A DNA stretch of 64,000 nucleotides, taken from assembly GCF_013307205.1 (NCBI RefSeq), contig NZ_CP028940.1, positions 475,787 through 539,786 of the forward strand, given 5' to 3'. Below are positions 48,437 through 57,897 of the stretch, piece after piece (positions within the stretch are counted from its first letter, which is position 1; each line of letters opens with the position of its first letter). Below the pieces are notes generated by a model. That model made no database searches, was not told the origin of the DNA, and saw only the letters and a list, made by a program, of their open reading frames with translations. A program made the position numbers and the translations under genes. The DNA is from Polynucleobacter arcticus. Its GTDB lineage: Bacteria; Pseudomonadota; Gammaproteobacteria; Burkholderiales; Burkholderiaceae.

Positions 48437-49865
48437 AGCCGCCGAGTAAGGCGCCAACGGCTGGCTTCGCAGGCGTAATGCCGACTTTTTTCTCTTCGGA
48501 GTTAGTAGTGACAGAGGTCGGCTGAGGTGCAGCACTAGGCTCATACGGCTTATAGAAAAACGGGTCTGACATTTTTGCCGGCGCCTCGTATCGTGACGCA
48601 CTTCTGCTTGATGCAGAGCTAGAGCTAGGGCTAGAACTAGAGCTAGGATTGCCTTCAGGCAAAGGCTGAACATCTAACTTTCGCTTCATCAACTTTTCGA
48701 TGTCATCGAGTAAGCGTTTTTCACTGGCATCAACTAAGGCAATCGCATCGCCCTTACTACCTGCACGACCAGTACGACCAATACGGTGAATAAAGTCTTC
48801 AGCGTTGTAAGGTAACTCATGATTAATCACGCAAGGCATCGATGGAATATCGAGACCACGTGCAGCCACATCCGTTGCCACCAGTGCTTCAATCGCACCA
48901 GACTTAAATGCATCCAAAGTTAACGTACGCTCGCCCTGACTCTTGTCGCCATGAATCGCGCCCGCTTTAATACCCTCACGCTCTAGCGCTCGAGATAATT
49001 TTGCGCAACCTAAACGGCTGTTGGTAAAAATAATGCACTGACGTGATAAACCTTGACGAGTACGTGCCTCAAGCACCTTGACAATCGCGCGCTGCTTATC
49101 AGCGCTGGCAACCATGTGTATCACTTGTTTGACGGTATCAGCTGCTGCATTCTGACGCGCCACCTCTACCGTGACTGGTGTACGCAAATAACTCTGTGCT
49201 AATTTTTTAATCTCAGGAGAAAACGTTGCTGAGAACAATAATGTTTGGCGCTGCGCAGGAATTAAATCAATGATGCGCTGTAAGTCTGGCAAGAAACCCA
49301 TATCGAGCATACGATCGGCTTCATCCAAGACCAGGATTTCCACTTGGGAGAGATTCGCCACTTTGGAGCCAATGTGATCGAGCAAACGTCCTGGGGTAGC
49401 GATCAAGATCTCCACGCCACCACGCAATGTCGCCACTTGCTCTTTCATATCCACGCCACCATAAACCACAGCAGCGCGTAAATCCGTGTGCTTCGAGTAG
49501 CTTGCTGCGTTCTCAGCAACCTGAACAGCCAACTCACGTGTTGGTGTTAAGACTAAGGCACGAATGGGATGCCGCGCAGGTGAAGCGCTGCTACTAGCGT
49601 GACGCAAAATCTGTTGAATGATGGGCAGTACAAAAGCGGCCGTCTTACCGGTACCAGTTTGTGCTGCACCCATCAAATCGCTGCCAGCCAAAACATGGGG
49701 AATAGCTTGGGCTTGAATCGGAGTTGGGGTGTTGTAACCCTGCTCGGATACCGCTTTTTGAATCTTAGGGTCTAAGCCAAAGTCAGCAAAAGTAATTGTT
49801 GCTGGGGGGGCGCTGCTCTCAGCAGCGCCGGTGGGGAGGTTTATTTCAGGAACAGTATTTATCAA
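48423..49865 (-). CDS. rhlE: DEAD-box RNA helicase, RhlE type
   Basis: Protein of 480 residues. Helicase motifs in order: Q motif with TPTPIQAQAIP, AQTGTGKTAAF, PTRELAVQ, VLDEADRMLD, SAT, and HRIGRTGRAG. The C-terminal ~90 residues are low complexity and serine/proline rich, as in many RhlE proteins. Involved in ribosome assembly and RNA turnover at low temperature. Confidence 0.93.
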   Translation of the reverse strand: MINTVPEINLPTGAAESSAPPATITFADFGLDPKIQKAVSEQGYNTPTPIQAQAIPHVLAGSDLMGAAQTGTGKTAAFVLPIIQQILRHASSSASPARHPIRALVLTPTRELAVQVAENAASYSKHTDLRAAVVYGGVDMKEQVATLRGGVEILIATPGRLLDHIGSKVANLSQVEILVLDEADRMLDMGFLPDLQRIIDLIPAQRQTLLFSATFSPEIKKLAQSYLRTPVTVEVARQNAAADTVKQVIHMVASADKQRAIVKVLEARTRQGLSRQCIIFTNSRLGCAKLSRALEREGIKAGAIHGDKSQGERTLTLDAFKSGAIEALVATDVAARGLDIPSMPCVINHELPYNAEDFIHRIGRTGRAGSKGDAIALVDASEKRLLDDIEKLMKRKLDVQPLPEGNPSSSSSPSSSSASSRSASRYEAPAKMSDPFFYKPYEPSAAPQPTSVTTNSEEKKVGITPAKPAVGALLGGFKKK

Positions 49866-49871
49866 AGTAAC

Positions 49872-50279
49872 TTACAGAATGGCCGCAATGCCGGCTTTAG
49901 CAGTTTCAGCATCCTCGGTTGATTTAACGCCGGAAACGCCGACTGCGCCGATGGTAAACCCATTTACCTCGATATTGACGCCACCTTCCAACATGCCCGA
50001 CACATGTGGGGCAGATAAAAAAGCATGACGGCCGTTATTAATGATTTCTTCATAAACACGAGTCTCGCGTTTACCCATCGCCGAAGTCCGAGCCTTCTCT
50101 TGTGCAATGTAGGTAGACAAAGGAGCGCAACCATCACGACGGATTAAACCCATCACATGTCCACCATCATCGCAAACCGCAATGGTGACGGCGAAATTAT
50201 TTGCTGCAGCATATTTATCCGCTGCATCCAAAATCTTTTGAACATCAGCTTGAGTTAAATACGGTTTAGTTGCCAACAT
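49872..50279 (-). CDS. GlcG/HbpS-family protein
   Basis: Protein of 135 residues with the GlcG/HbpS (DUF336) fold: YLTQADVQKILDAADKYAAA, VTIAVCDDGGHVMGLIRRDG and GVNIEVNGFTIGAVGVSG. Some relatives bind haem; in E. coli the homologue GlcG lies in the glycolate oxidase operon, which fits the dehydrogenase and aminotransferase genes nearby. No signal peptide. Function unproven. Confidence 0.85.
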   Translation of the reverse strand: MLATKPYLTQADVQKILDAADKYAAANNFAVTIAVCDDGGHVMGLIRRDGCAPLSTYIAQEKARTSAMGKRETRVYEEIINNGRHAFLSAPHVSGMLEGGVNIEVNGFTIGAVGVSGVKSTEDAETAKAGIAAIL

Positions 50280-50347
50280 GTTGAATCTTTCTATCTCGAA
50301 TATGTTTTATTTGACGAAACTGCCATCTGTATAAGTACTTGAATTAT

Positions 50348-50390
50348 AAAGGGTGTTAACCAGTGGATTCACCAGCTAACACCCTTTTTC
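50348..50390 (-). terminator. Probable terminator after the aminotransferase gene
   Basis: GGGTGTTA (50351-50358) and TAACACCC (50377-50384) form a perfect eight-pair stem with an inner CTGG/CCAG hairpin. The T-run is better on the plus strand (CTTTTTC) than on the minus (CTTTATAATT), but only the aminotransferase gene transcribes into it, from the minus strand. Confidence 0.5.
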
Positions 50391-50416
50391 TACCCTAATT
50401 ACGCCCAACTGACTGA

Positions 50417-51601
50417 TTATTTTAGAAATTCTTGGGCAGCAACCACGCCACTTGCCTTGGGCTTAAAGCCCATAGCACCCAAACTCATCTCCACGCCACT
50501 GAGCGCAGCCATCAGGCTGAGTTCATTACAGTCGCCTAAATGACCAATACGGAAAGCCTTGCCTTTGATTTTTCCAAGGCCTGTACCGAGGGATAAATTG
50601 AACTTCTCGAGAGCATGCTTACGCAGTACATCAGCGTTCATGCCCTCTGGCACAGCAATGCAAGTCAGCACTGGTGAGTAGCAATCCTTATCCTGACATT
50701 GGATTTCTAAGCCCCATGCATTGACTGCCTCACGACAAGCTGCTGCCAAACGTTGATGACGCGCAAAGATCGTGTCCAGGCCCTCAGCCATCATCATGTC
50801 GAGCGCCTCGTGTAATCCGTACATTAAATTCGTGCTCGGGGTTGTAGGCCAGTAACCTGTTTTGTTGGACTCCAAGATCTCATCCCAAGCCCAATAGGCT
50901 TTAGGCATCTTGTTCGTCTTACTCACTTCAATCGCTCTGGCCGATACAGCATTAAAGCCAATACCCGGGGGGAGCATCAAACCTTTTTGTGAGCCGGATA
51001 CAGTCACGTCAGCGCCCCATTTGTCATGCTCATAGTCTGCAGAGCCTAAGCCAGAAACCGTATCAACCAAGAGCAACGCTGGGTGCTTTAGTGAGTCAAT
51101 CGCTTTACGAACCGCCGCAATATTCGAAGTAACACCAGTAGAGGTTTCGTTATGAACCACACAGACAGCCTTGATTTCATGTCCAGTGTCTTTGCGTAAA
51201 CGCTCTTCAATCACAGATGCATCAACACCCCAACGCCAAGTGTCTTGTCCTGGCTTACCTACTACCTCAACATTTAAACCAAGACGCTTACCTAAGGCAA
51301 CCCACAAGTTAGCAAACTGACCGGTTTCATAAAAGAGAACCTTGTCACCGGGATTAAGGACGTTCACTAAAGCGCCTTCCCATGAGCCAGTACCAGAGGC
51401 GGAATACACAATCACCGGTTGCTCAGTCTTGAAAATCTTCTTGATGCCATCCAAAACCTTGAGACCGAATGCGCCGAATTCAGGGCCACGGTGATCGATT
51501 GTTTGATAGCTAATCGCCCTCAGAATGCGTGGAGGCACTGGACTTGGGCCAGGAATGTGTAAAAAATGACGCCCCGAAAGGTGGTTATCTAGTTTTAGCA
51601 T
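50417..51601 (-). CDS. Class V aminotransferase, serine/alanine-glyoxylate type
   Basis: PLP enzyme of 394 residues. HIPGPSPVPPRILRAIS opens it, DTVSGLG (about 180-186) holds the PLP aspartate, and SGSQKGLMLPPG carries the Schiff-base Lys206. Members convert glyoxylate to glycine using serine or alanine. Divergent from the GntR regulator gene, with palindromic sites between them. With the adjacent dehydrogenase and GlcG-like protein it suggests glycolate/glyoxylate metabolism. Confidence 0.87.
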   Translation of the reverse strand: MLKLDNHLSGRHFLHIPGPSPVPPRILRAISYQTIDHRGPEFGAFGLKVLDGIKKIFKTEQPVIVYSASGTGSWEGALVNVLNPGDKVLFYETGQFANLWVALGKRLGLNVEVVGKPGQDTWRWGVDASVIEERLRKDTGHEIKAVCVVHNETSTGVTSNIAAVRKAIDSLKHPALLLVDTVSGLGSADYEHDKWGADVTVSGSQKGLMLPPGIGFNAVSARAIEVSKTNKMPKAYWAWDEILESNKTGYWPTTPSTNLMYGLHEALDMMMAEGLDTIFARHQRLAAACREAVNAWGLEIQCQDKDCYSPVLTCIAVPEGMNADVLRKHALEKFNLSLGTGLGKIKGKAFRIGHLGDCNELSLMAALSGVEMSLGAMGFKPKASGVVAAQEFLK

Positions 51602-51669
51602 GCTGAGTCTCGCTTGGTTTTTGTAGTTAATCTTGCCGGTCAGTGTAAGTCACTTTTTAGAGATTTACA

Positions 51670-51685
51670 ATTTTGTATGCAAAAT
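51670..51685. promoter_or_regulatory. GntR-type operator candidate, site 1
   Basis: ATTTTG-TATG-CAAAAT, an inverted repeat 69 bp upstream of the divergent aminotransferase start. It shares the TTTGTAT/CAAA core with site 2. Confidence 0.5.
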
Positions 51686-51753
51686 ATTTATAAAATAATC
51701 AAAAAATAAGGCATTTACAGCGTTATTTAAGCTTGTAGATGGTTTATAGTCAT

Positions 51754-51767
51754 TATGTATACAAATT
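51754..51767. promoter_or_regulatory. GntR-type operator candidate, site 2
   Basis: A perfect TGTATACA lies at 51756-51763 within TATGTATACAAAT, about 18 bp before the gntR start. Together with site 1 it could let the GntR protein control both divergent units, including itself. Confidence 0.5.
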
Positions 51768-51780
51768 TAAGGCATTTCAC

Positions 51781-52464
51781 ATGATGCTCACAACGCCAGC
51801 AAATACGCAAAACTTGCACGAGGCTATCTTCCTGAAGCTCAGGGCTTTATTGGTAGAGGGCGCCATTACGCCTGGCAGCAAGCTCAATGAACGTGAGCTA
51901 GCGGAGCAGCTTAACGTCTCACGCACACCCATTCGTGAGGCTATTAAACGCCTAGCTGCTGATGGACTGGTTGAGTTGATCGCCAACCGCGGTGCCATTG
52001 CAGTGCAGCTGACTCGGGACGACATCATTCACACCTTTGATGTAATCGCCAATTTAGAAGGCTTTTCCGGAGAGCTAGCAGCACAAAATATCAGCGATCA
52101 AACACTCATCGAGCTCGAAGCACTCCAATACGAAATGATGGCCTCGTATGCCCGCAGAGATTTATCTAGCTACTACCGACTCAACCTCAAGATTCATCAA
52201 GCGATTAATCACGCAGCGAACAACCCTGTTCTCAGTCAATTATTTAGCCAAGTCAACGCGCGCATTGAAGCGCTGCGCTTTCGCTCCAATCAAGATGGTG
52301 TGAAGTGGGAAAAAGCAGTCGAGGAACATCAAGAAATGTTGGATGCATTAAAAGCACGCGATAGCGTACGGATGCGCAAGGTCATGATGCAGCATGTCAT
52401 GAATAAACGGGATGTTGTTATTCAATTAGTTGACTCAGAATCTACAGAGAAGGTTGCAGCATGA
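51781..52464 (+). CDS. GntR-family (FCD) transcriptional regulator
   Basis: Protein of about 227 residues from the ATG at 51781, with AAGG eight bases upstream. Winged helix at roughly residues 15-75 (GSKLNERELAEQLNVSRTPI), then an all-helical FCD ligand domain to the end. FCD regulators respond to organic acids such as lactate, glycolate or gluconate. It overlaps the downstream dehydrogenase by ATGA, so that enzyme's substrate is a likely effector. Confidence 0.9.
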   Translation: MMLTTPANTQNLHEAIFLKLRALLVEGAITPGSKLNERELAEQLNVSRTPIREAIKRLAADGLVELIANRGAIAVQLTRDDIIHTFDVIANLEGFSGELAAQNISDQTLIELEALQYEMMASYARRDLSSYYRLNLKIHQAINHAANNPVLSQLFSQVNARIEALRFRSNQDGVKWEKAVEEHQEMLDALKARDSVRMRKVMMQHVMNKRDVVIQLVDSESTEKVAA

Positions 52465-55400
52465 ATAAGCCAGTTGATTTTCCATTGCCAGAATTCGTTG
52501 CCAATAGGGCAGAGTTAGCCAAGCGCCTCAAACAAGAAACTGCTGGCGAGGTAATGACCGACACCGCTAGTCGCGGACGCTATGCAACCGATGCATCCAT
52601 CTATCAAGCGATGCCTGTTGCCGTCTTGGTACCTAAAACTGCCGAAGATATTGCGACAGCTATTCAAATTGCTGCTGATCTAGGTGTTCCCGTTTTACCT
52701 CGTGGTGGTGGTACTAGCCAATGTGGTCAAACTACTGGCACAGCGTTGGTGATCGACAACACCAAATACTTTCGCAAGCTCTTGCATGCAGATCCAGCCA
52801 AGGCCACAGCAATTGTGGAGCCAGGTATTGTGCTCGATCATCTCAATGCAGCACTCAAGCCACACGGCCTTTGGTACCCAGTAGACGTTTCCACCGGTGG
52901 ACAAGCCACCATTGGCGGTATGGCTGGTAATAACTCCTGCGGAAGTCGCTCTATTGCTTACGGCAATATGGTGCACAACGTTTTAGGGATCGATGCTTGG
53001 CTAGCAAATGGTCAAGTAGCCCAATTTGGAAACTACGCCAATAGCTCCGGCACTGCGAAACAATTGGGTGATTTTGTTAAAGGTCTTGCCGACAAACTCC
53101 AACCTGAGATCGAGGCCCACTTTCCCAAAGTAATGCGTCGGGTTGCGGGATACAACCTCGATGTCTTTCATCCACAAAGCGAACTGCCGTATACGCAAGA
53201 TGGTAGCGTCAATTTAGCGCACCTCTTAGTAGGCAGTGAAGGCACATTAGCGTATTTCAAATCCCTAGAACTCAAGCTAGCGCCATTACCGCAGCACAAA
53301 GTGCTTGGGGTAGTGAACTTTTCCAGCTTCTTTAAAGCAATGGATAGCGCGCAGCACATTGTTAAGCTGGGACCTACTGCTGTCGAGTTAGTGGATCGCA
53401 CTATGATTGACTTAGCACGTCACAACCCCAGCTTCAAGAAAACCATTGAAACTGCACTAATTGATGCAAGTACTCAAACGCCTGGGGCGATTTTGCTAGT
53501 CGAGTTTTCTGGCGAGTCACATGCACCCTTGCTCGAAAAAATAAAATCTTTGCAAAACCTCATGGGTGACCTTGGACTTCCAGGCTCAGTGGTTGCTATG
53601 CCGGATGCGGGCTTACAAAAGAATTTATGGGAAGTGCGTAAAGCTGGTCTCAACATCATGATGAGTCTCAAGGGGGATGGTAAGCCAGTCAGCTTTATTG
53701 AAGACTGCGCAGTGCCCTTAGAGAGTCTTGCTGAATATACCCAAGCATTGACAGATGTATTTTCTAAATACGGATCACGGGGTACCTGGTACGCGCACGC
53801 CTCAGTTGGAACCTTGCATGTCCGCCCTATTTTAGATATGCGTCGTGATGGCGCTCAGAAGATGCGTGCAGTAGCTGAGGAAGCTTCAGCCTTGGTTCGC
53901 AAATACAAAGGCGCCTATAGCGGTGAACATGGCGATGGTCTTTGCCGAGGTGAATGGATCTCCTGGCAATTTGGACCCAAGATTACCGAAGCGCTTGGAG
54001 AAATCAAGCATGCCTTTGACCCCAAGGGATTATTTAATCCTGGAAAGATTGTTAATCCACCAAAGATGGATGATGCAAGCAATTTCCGCTTTCCACCTAA
54101 CTACAAAATCATTCCGCTGCAGCCTGCTTTAGATTGGTCTGCTTGGAATGTGCAGAACAACCCTGTCACCGAAGAAACCAGCGCACCTGGCACTGGTGGT
54201 GATCCTGCAATGGGTTTCTCCAAAGCGGTAGAGATGTGCAATAACAATGGTCACTGTCGTAAGTTTGACGCCGGAGTCATGTGCCCTAGCTATCGCCTGA
54301 CTCGTGATGAGAAACACCTCACGCGTGGTCGCGCCAACACCTTACGGCTCGCACTTTCCAATCAATTGGATATCCAAGATGGGAGCTCACCCCTTGGTAG
54401 CGATGCCATTAAAGAAGTGATGGATTTATGCGTCAGTTGTAAAGCCTGCCGCCGCGAATGTCCTACTGGCGTAGACATGGCCAAGATGAAGATTGAGTTC
54501 TTATCGGCTTATAAGAAGCGGACTGGTCACACAATGCGTGATCTCGCTGTTGCCTACTTACCGAAATACGCCCCTATCATCAGCAGTATTCCGGGGCTAC
54601 CTGCATTACTTAATCTGCGTAATCACATTGCGCCGATTGCCAAACTACAAGAGTGGTTAATGGGGATTTCTGCACAAAGAAGTCTGCCAATCTGGAAAGC
54701 GAAGACCTTTTGGAATAATCCAAGTGCAATTGCGCCTTATCAATTTACACCCGCAGAACTGAGTAAATTAGATGCAAATGGCAATAAGGGTGTGGTGTTA
54801 TTAGCCGATACCTTTAATGCCTATTTTGAGGATGAAAACTTACGTGCAGCTATTCAAGTTTTAACAGCTGCTGGCTATCGTGTTCACATTCCCCAAAAGA
54901 CCAAAAATTCAAGTGCCAGTTCAGACAATGCAAATACCTGCTCTAAAGAATTTTGCTGTGGTCGTACTTATCTGGCAGCTGGTATGGTGGACAAGGCCAA
55001 GGCAAGCCTAGATGAATTAGTAAACCATCTAGCCCCTTTTGCGGAGAACAATATTCCGATCATTGGTCTTGAGCCTTCTTGTCTTTTCACCTTAAAGGAT
55101 GAAGCATTAGTAATGGGCTTTGGTGAGCGAGCAGTGACTGTCAGTAAGCATGCACAGCTCTTAGAAGAATTTTTAGCCAGTGAGGCTAAGGCAGGCAAGC
55201 TCAAGCTGACATTGAAAACGGCATCGCGCCCAGTGTTGTTCCATGGTCACTGCCATCAAAAGGCATTTGCAGCTGTGACACCAGCACTTGAGCTCTTGAA
55301 ACTCATTCCGAATGCGGAGCCCAAACTCATTGAGTCTTCTTGTTGTGGCATGGCCGGTAGCTTTGGTTATGAGTCGGAACACATTGAAGTATCCAAGCAA

Positions 55401-55547
55401 ATGGCGGAAGCTAGCCTCTTGCCCGCGATTCGTAAAGCGCCAGAGAGTTGGGTCGTTGCTGATGGTACTAGTTGCCGTCATCAGATTGCCGATGGAACGC
55501 AAAGAGAAGCTGTGCATATCGCCAAGATCTTGGCAGCCCACCTCTAA
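52461..55547 (+). CDS. FAD/iron-sulfur 2-hydroxyacid dehydrogenase, YdiJ type
   Basis: Protein of 1028 residues fusing three parts: an FAD-binding PCMH domain (about 50-290; LPRGGGTSQCGQTTG, GGMAGNNSCGSRS), a VAO-type C-terminal FAD-linked oxidase domain (about 300-530; YSGEHGDGLCRGEW), and a long iron-sulfur region with CNNNGHCRK, CVSCKACRRECPTG and two CCG motifs (CCGRTY, CCGMAGSFGYE). The architecture matches E. coli YdiJ, reported to oxidise D-2-hydroxyglutarate; glycolate or D-lactate are alternatives given the neighbours. Translationally coupled to the GntR gene. Confidence 0.87.
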   Translation: MNKPVDFPLPEFVANRAELAKRLKQETAGEVMTDTASRGRYATDASIYQAMPVAVLVPKTAEDIATAIQIAADLGVPVLPRGGGTSQCGQTTGTALVIDNTKYFRKLLHADPAKATAIVEPGIVLDHLNAALKPHGLWYPVDVSTGGQATIGGMAGNNSCGSRSIAYGNMVHNVLGIDAWLANGQVAQFGNYANSSGTAKQLGDFVKGLADKLQPEIEAHFPKVMRRVAGYNLDVFHPQSELPYTQDGSVNLAHLLVGSEGTLAYFKSLELKLAPLPQHKVLGVVNFSSFFKAMDSAQHIVKLGPTAVELVDRTMIDLARHNPSFKKTIETALIDASTQTPGAILLVEFSGESHAPLLEKIKSLQNLMGDLGLPGSVVAMPDAGLQKNLWEVRKAGLNIMMSLKGDGKPVSFIEDCAVPLESLAEYTQALTDVFSKYGSRGTWYAHASVGTLHVRPILDMRRDGAQKMRAVAEEASALVRKYKGAYSGEHGDGLCRGEWISWQFGPKITEALGEIKHAFDPKGLFNPGKIVNPPKMDDASNFRFPPNYKIIPLQPALDWSAWNVQNNPVTEETSAPGTGGDPAMGFSKAVEMCNNNGHCRKFDAGVMCPSYRLTRDEKHLTRGRANTLRLALSNQLDIQDGSSPLGSDAIKEVMDLCVSCKACRRECPTGVDMAKMKIEFLSAYKKRTGHTMRDLAVAYLPKYAPIISSIPGLPALLNLRNHIAPIAKLQEWLMGISAQRSLPIWKAKTFWNNPSAIAPYQFTPAELSKLDANGNKGVVLLADTFNAYFEDENLRAAIQVLTAAGYRVHIPQKTKNSSASSDNANTCSKEFCCGRTYLAAGMVDKAKASLDELVNHLAPFAENNIPIIGLEPSCLFTLKDEALVMGFGERAVTVSKHAQLLEEFLASEAKAGKLKLTLKTASRPVLFHGHCHQKAFAAVTPALELLKLIPNAEPKLIESSCCGMAGSFGYESEHIEVSKQMAEASLLPAIRKAPESWVVADGTSCRHQIADGTQREAVHIAKILAAHL

Positions 55548-55566
55548 GACAGCGCATCAATACTGA

Positions 55567-55926
55567 TTAACGAATAACGCCGTAACCTACCATAAGTAAG
55601 GTCCCAGTCAGCAAGGCTGGGACCAATCTTTTAGCGGGATTAGATACCATCACGCCAATCGCTAAAGCACAAATTAGAATACGTACCCATAGAGGTACGG
55701 TTGCCATTAAACCCAGTGGCATGACGATCAAGCGTGTTGTGAGTGCAGCTACCATCGCGTAAGTTACAGCAGCTAGCCAGCGAAAGATCTCGCTCTCTTG
55801 ATTAATACTCTGCGAGAGAAATACCCCGATCGCACGGCAGAAATAAGTACCTAAACAAGCCCCAACCAAAGCGATCCAAAGACCCCAACCGGAAAAAGAA
55901 TTGCTCATCTGATTTAAGGCATCCAT
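55567..55926 (-). CDS. azlD: AzlD-family branched-chain amino acid exporter subunit
   Basis: Hydrophobic protein of 119 residues with four membrane segments; CRAIGVFLSQSI and AAVTYAMVAALTTRLIVMPL are AzlD-like. Small partner of AzlC in exporting branched-chain amino acids or similar solutes. Overlaps azlC by one base. Confidence 0.85.
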   Translation of the reverse strand: MDALNQMSNSFSGWGLWIALVGACLGTYFCRAIGVFLSQSINQESEIFRWLAAVTYAMVAALTTRLIVMPLGLMATVPLWVRILICALAIGVMVSNPAKRLVPALLTGTLLMVGYGVIR

Positions 55927-56720
55927 TAGCCAAGCACTCCTGCTTTTTTACGCAAGAAATTTCGATCAATCAAGTAGGCAATGGTTCCAGCTACTAAACC
56001 TGAGGTTAACAAGCTCGTGTCGCGATCAATGATGAAAAAGATCGGGCCAAAGATACAACCCAGCAATAGGGCAGTTCGATTAATCCAAGGCTTCACCTCT
56101 GTAAAGGTCAACAAGAAGAACAGTGGATTAATAAAAACCAGCCCCAAAGTCACTGCGGCCGGCACCATCCCTGCCAAGTAAAAACCCAAGATCGTTGCTG
56201 GAACGGAAATCAACCAGCAGAGCAAACCTAGACCTACAAAATAACTTAAGCGATGTCTAGCTTCAATCGCATGAAACTCTCGCATCGAAATCGCCCATGC
56301 AGTCATGGCCAGCAAATGCACCGAAGCATAGAGACTGCGATTGCGATTACTTTGATGCAGCTGCGGAAAGAGTGTCACCGTCATGGTGATAAAGCGTGTA
56401 GAGGTTAAGGTCACTGCTAAGGCGATTGCTAGCGCTGATGAGCCGGTAATCGCCATCTCGAGGAGAACGACCTGTCCTGGTAAAGCGAACATGAAAAATG
56501 AAGTAGAGGTGGTAAACCACACATCAAAGCCATTGGTTTTACCCATCGCTCCAAAACCCACCATGCCGGCAAAGAGTACCGCTGCAGGTGCACCAGCTGC
56601 ATCTCGAATCCCGGACCAAAACGCATCACGCGGGTTTTTAAAGCGCTGTACAACAGCCTCTTCTAGCGGGGTTTCGCTAGGATCGCTAGGATCTATGCGA
56701 GGCTGGTTGGAAGATGACAT
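55926..56720 (-). CDS. azlC: AzlC-family branched-chain amino acid exporter subunit
   Basis: Membrane protein of 264 residues. FWSGIRDAAGAPAAVLFAGM, the FMFALPGQVVLLEMAITGSS helix and the SRTFITMT-like STRFITMTVTLFP segment are AzlC features. Works with AzlD. The substrate has not been defined from sequence. Confidence 0.87.
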   Translation of the reverse strand: MSSSNQPRIDPSDPSETPLEEAVVQRFKNPRDAFWSGIRDAAGAPAAVLFAGMVGFGAMGKTNGFDVWFTTSTSFFMFALPGQVVLLEMAITGSSALAIALAVTLTSTRFITMTVTLFPQLHQSNRNRSLYASVHLLAMTAWAISMREFHAIEARHRLSYFVGLGLLCWLISVPATILGFYLAGMVPAAVTLGLVFINPLFFLLTFTEVKPWINRTALLLGCIFGPIFFIIDRDTSLLTSGLVAGTIAYLIDRNFLRKKAGVLG

Positions 56721-56742
56721 AGTTTGATTGTAAAGCTTGTGA

Positions 56743-57846
56743 CTATGTTGACTGACCCAAAGCCCATTGAATATGCTCAGTCACTAAGGGGTCTGTACTC
56801 TCCAGCGCTGCGCTGAGGGCATGACGGATAGCGTCCTGCTCTTCTCCGCTAGCCAAGGCGTTACCCAGAGCGACAGCGAGATTGCGACGCCAGCGACTAT
56901 AGCCAATCCGACGAATGGCGCTACCCTCATGACGCTGATTAAATTGTTCTTCCGTCCAAGACCAGAGTTGCAAGAGACTCGCCTTTCCGAGACCATGACG
57001 TTCAGCAAAGTCTGGCAACGCTGTACGTTGCGCAAACTTATTCCAAGGGCAAATGAGTTGGCAGTCATCACATCCATACACACGATTACCCATTGCTCTA
57101 CGAAACTCCACTGGAATAGCATCGGGATTCTCAATCGTCAGATAGGAGATGCAGCGACGGGCGTCTAATTGGTACGGTGCAGTAATTGCTTGCGTAGGAC
57201 AAACCTCAATACAAGCTTGGCAAGTGCCGCAATGCGACTCCTGTTCTTGATCAACTGGCAATGGAACATCTACTAAGATCTCGCCCAAAAAGAAGGTGGA
57301 TCCAGATTCTCGATTGAGCAACAAAGTATGTTTGCCGCGCCAACCCAATCCGGCCTTTCGCGCCAACTCCACCTCCATCAGGGGCGCAGAATCCGTAAAC
57401 ACGCGGTTGCCAAATGCGCCGATCTGCTTTTCGATCATTTGGGCAAACTCTTGCAAACGGTTGCGCATGACTTTGTGATAGTCACGACCACGGGCATATA
57501 CCGACACTACAGCCTGAGTTGGATCAGCTAAACGTTGCCATTCATCATCAAAATCAATTTTCGGGGAGAGGTAATTCATGGTGACGCAAATGACCCTGAC
57601 AGTACCTGGTACTAGCAAGCTTGGATCCGAGCGTAATTGAGCATGCCGTGCCATGTATTCCATTTGGCCATGCCGCCCCTCTGCCAGCCACTCATTCAGA
57701 CGCTCAGTTGCAACGCCAAGATGCGTGTCGGTAATGCGCAAGCCGTCAAAACCTAATTTTTGAGACTGCTCATCCAGCCATTCACGGAGATTGGCATAGT
57801 CAACGGGGGCGCAGTCAACGGAGCTGGGTATTTGGGAAGAAGTCAT
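56743..57846 (-). CDS. queG: Epoxyqueuosine reductase
   Basis: Protein of 367 residues making queuosine from epoxyqueuosine in tRNA, using cobalamin and two 4Fe-4S clusters. CGTCQACIEVCPTQAI and CDDCQLICPWNKFA are the cluster motifs, and ARGRDYHKVMRNRL is part of the N-terminal signature. Its B12 requirement is one use for the btu system at 14-19 kb. Divergent from tsaE. Confidence 0.95.
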   Translation of the reverse strand: MTSSQIPSSVDCAPVDYANLREWLDEQSQKLGFDGLRITDTHLGVATERLNEWLAEGRHGQMEYMARHAQLRSDPSLLVPGTVRVICVTMNYLSPKIDFDDEWQRLADPTQAVVSVYARGRDYHKVMRNRLQEFAQMIEKQIGAFGNRVFTDSAPLMEVELARKAGLGWRGKHTLLLNRESGSTFFLGEILVDVPLPVDQEQESHCGTCQACIEVCPTQAITAPYQLDARRCISYLTIENPDAIPVEFRRAMGNRVYGCDDCQLICPWNKFAQRTALPDFAERHGLGKASLLQLWSWTEEQFNQRHEGSAIRRIGYSRWRRNLAVALGNALASGEEQDAIRHALSAALESTDPLVTEHIQWALGQST

Positions 57847-57897
57847 CAGGAAATCAAGAATACAGAATGTAGCTTAATAATTGAATAAACTAGGCAA

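Noticed and set aside
48590..48660. CTAGAGCTAGGGCTAGAACT-type short tandem repeats as a regulatory repeat array
   Set aside because: They encode the serine-rich tail of RhlE; low-complexity coding sequence explains them.
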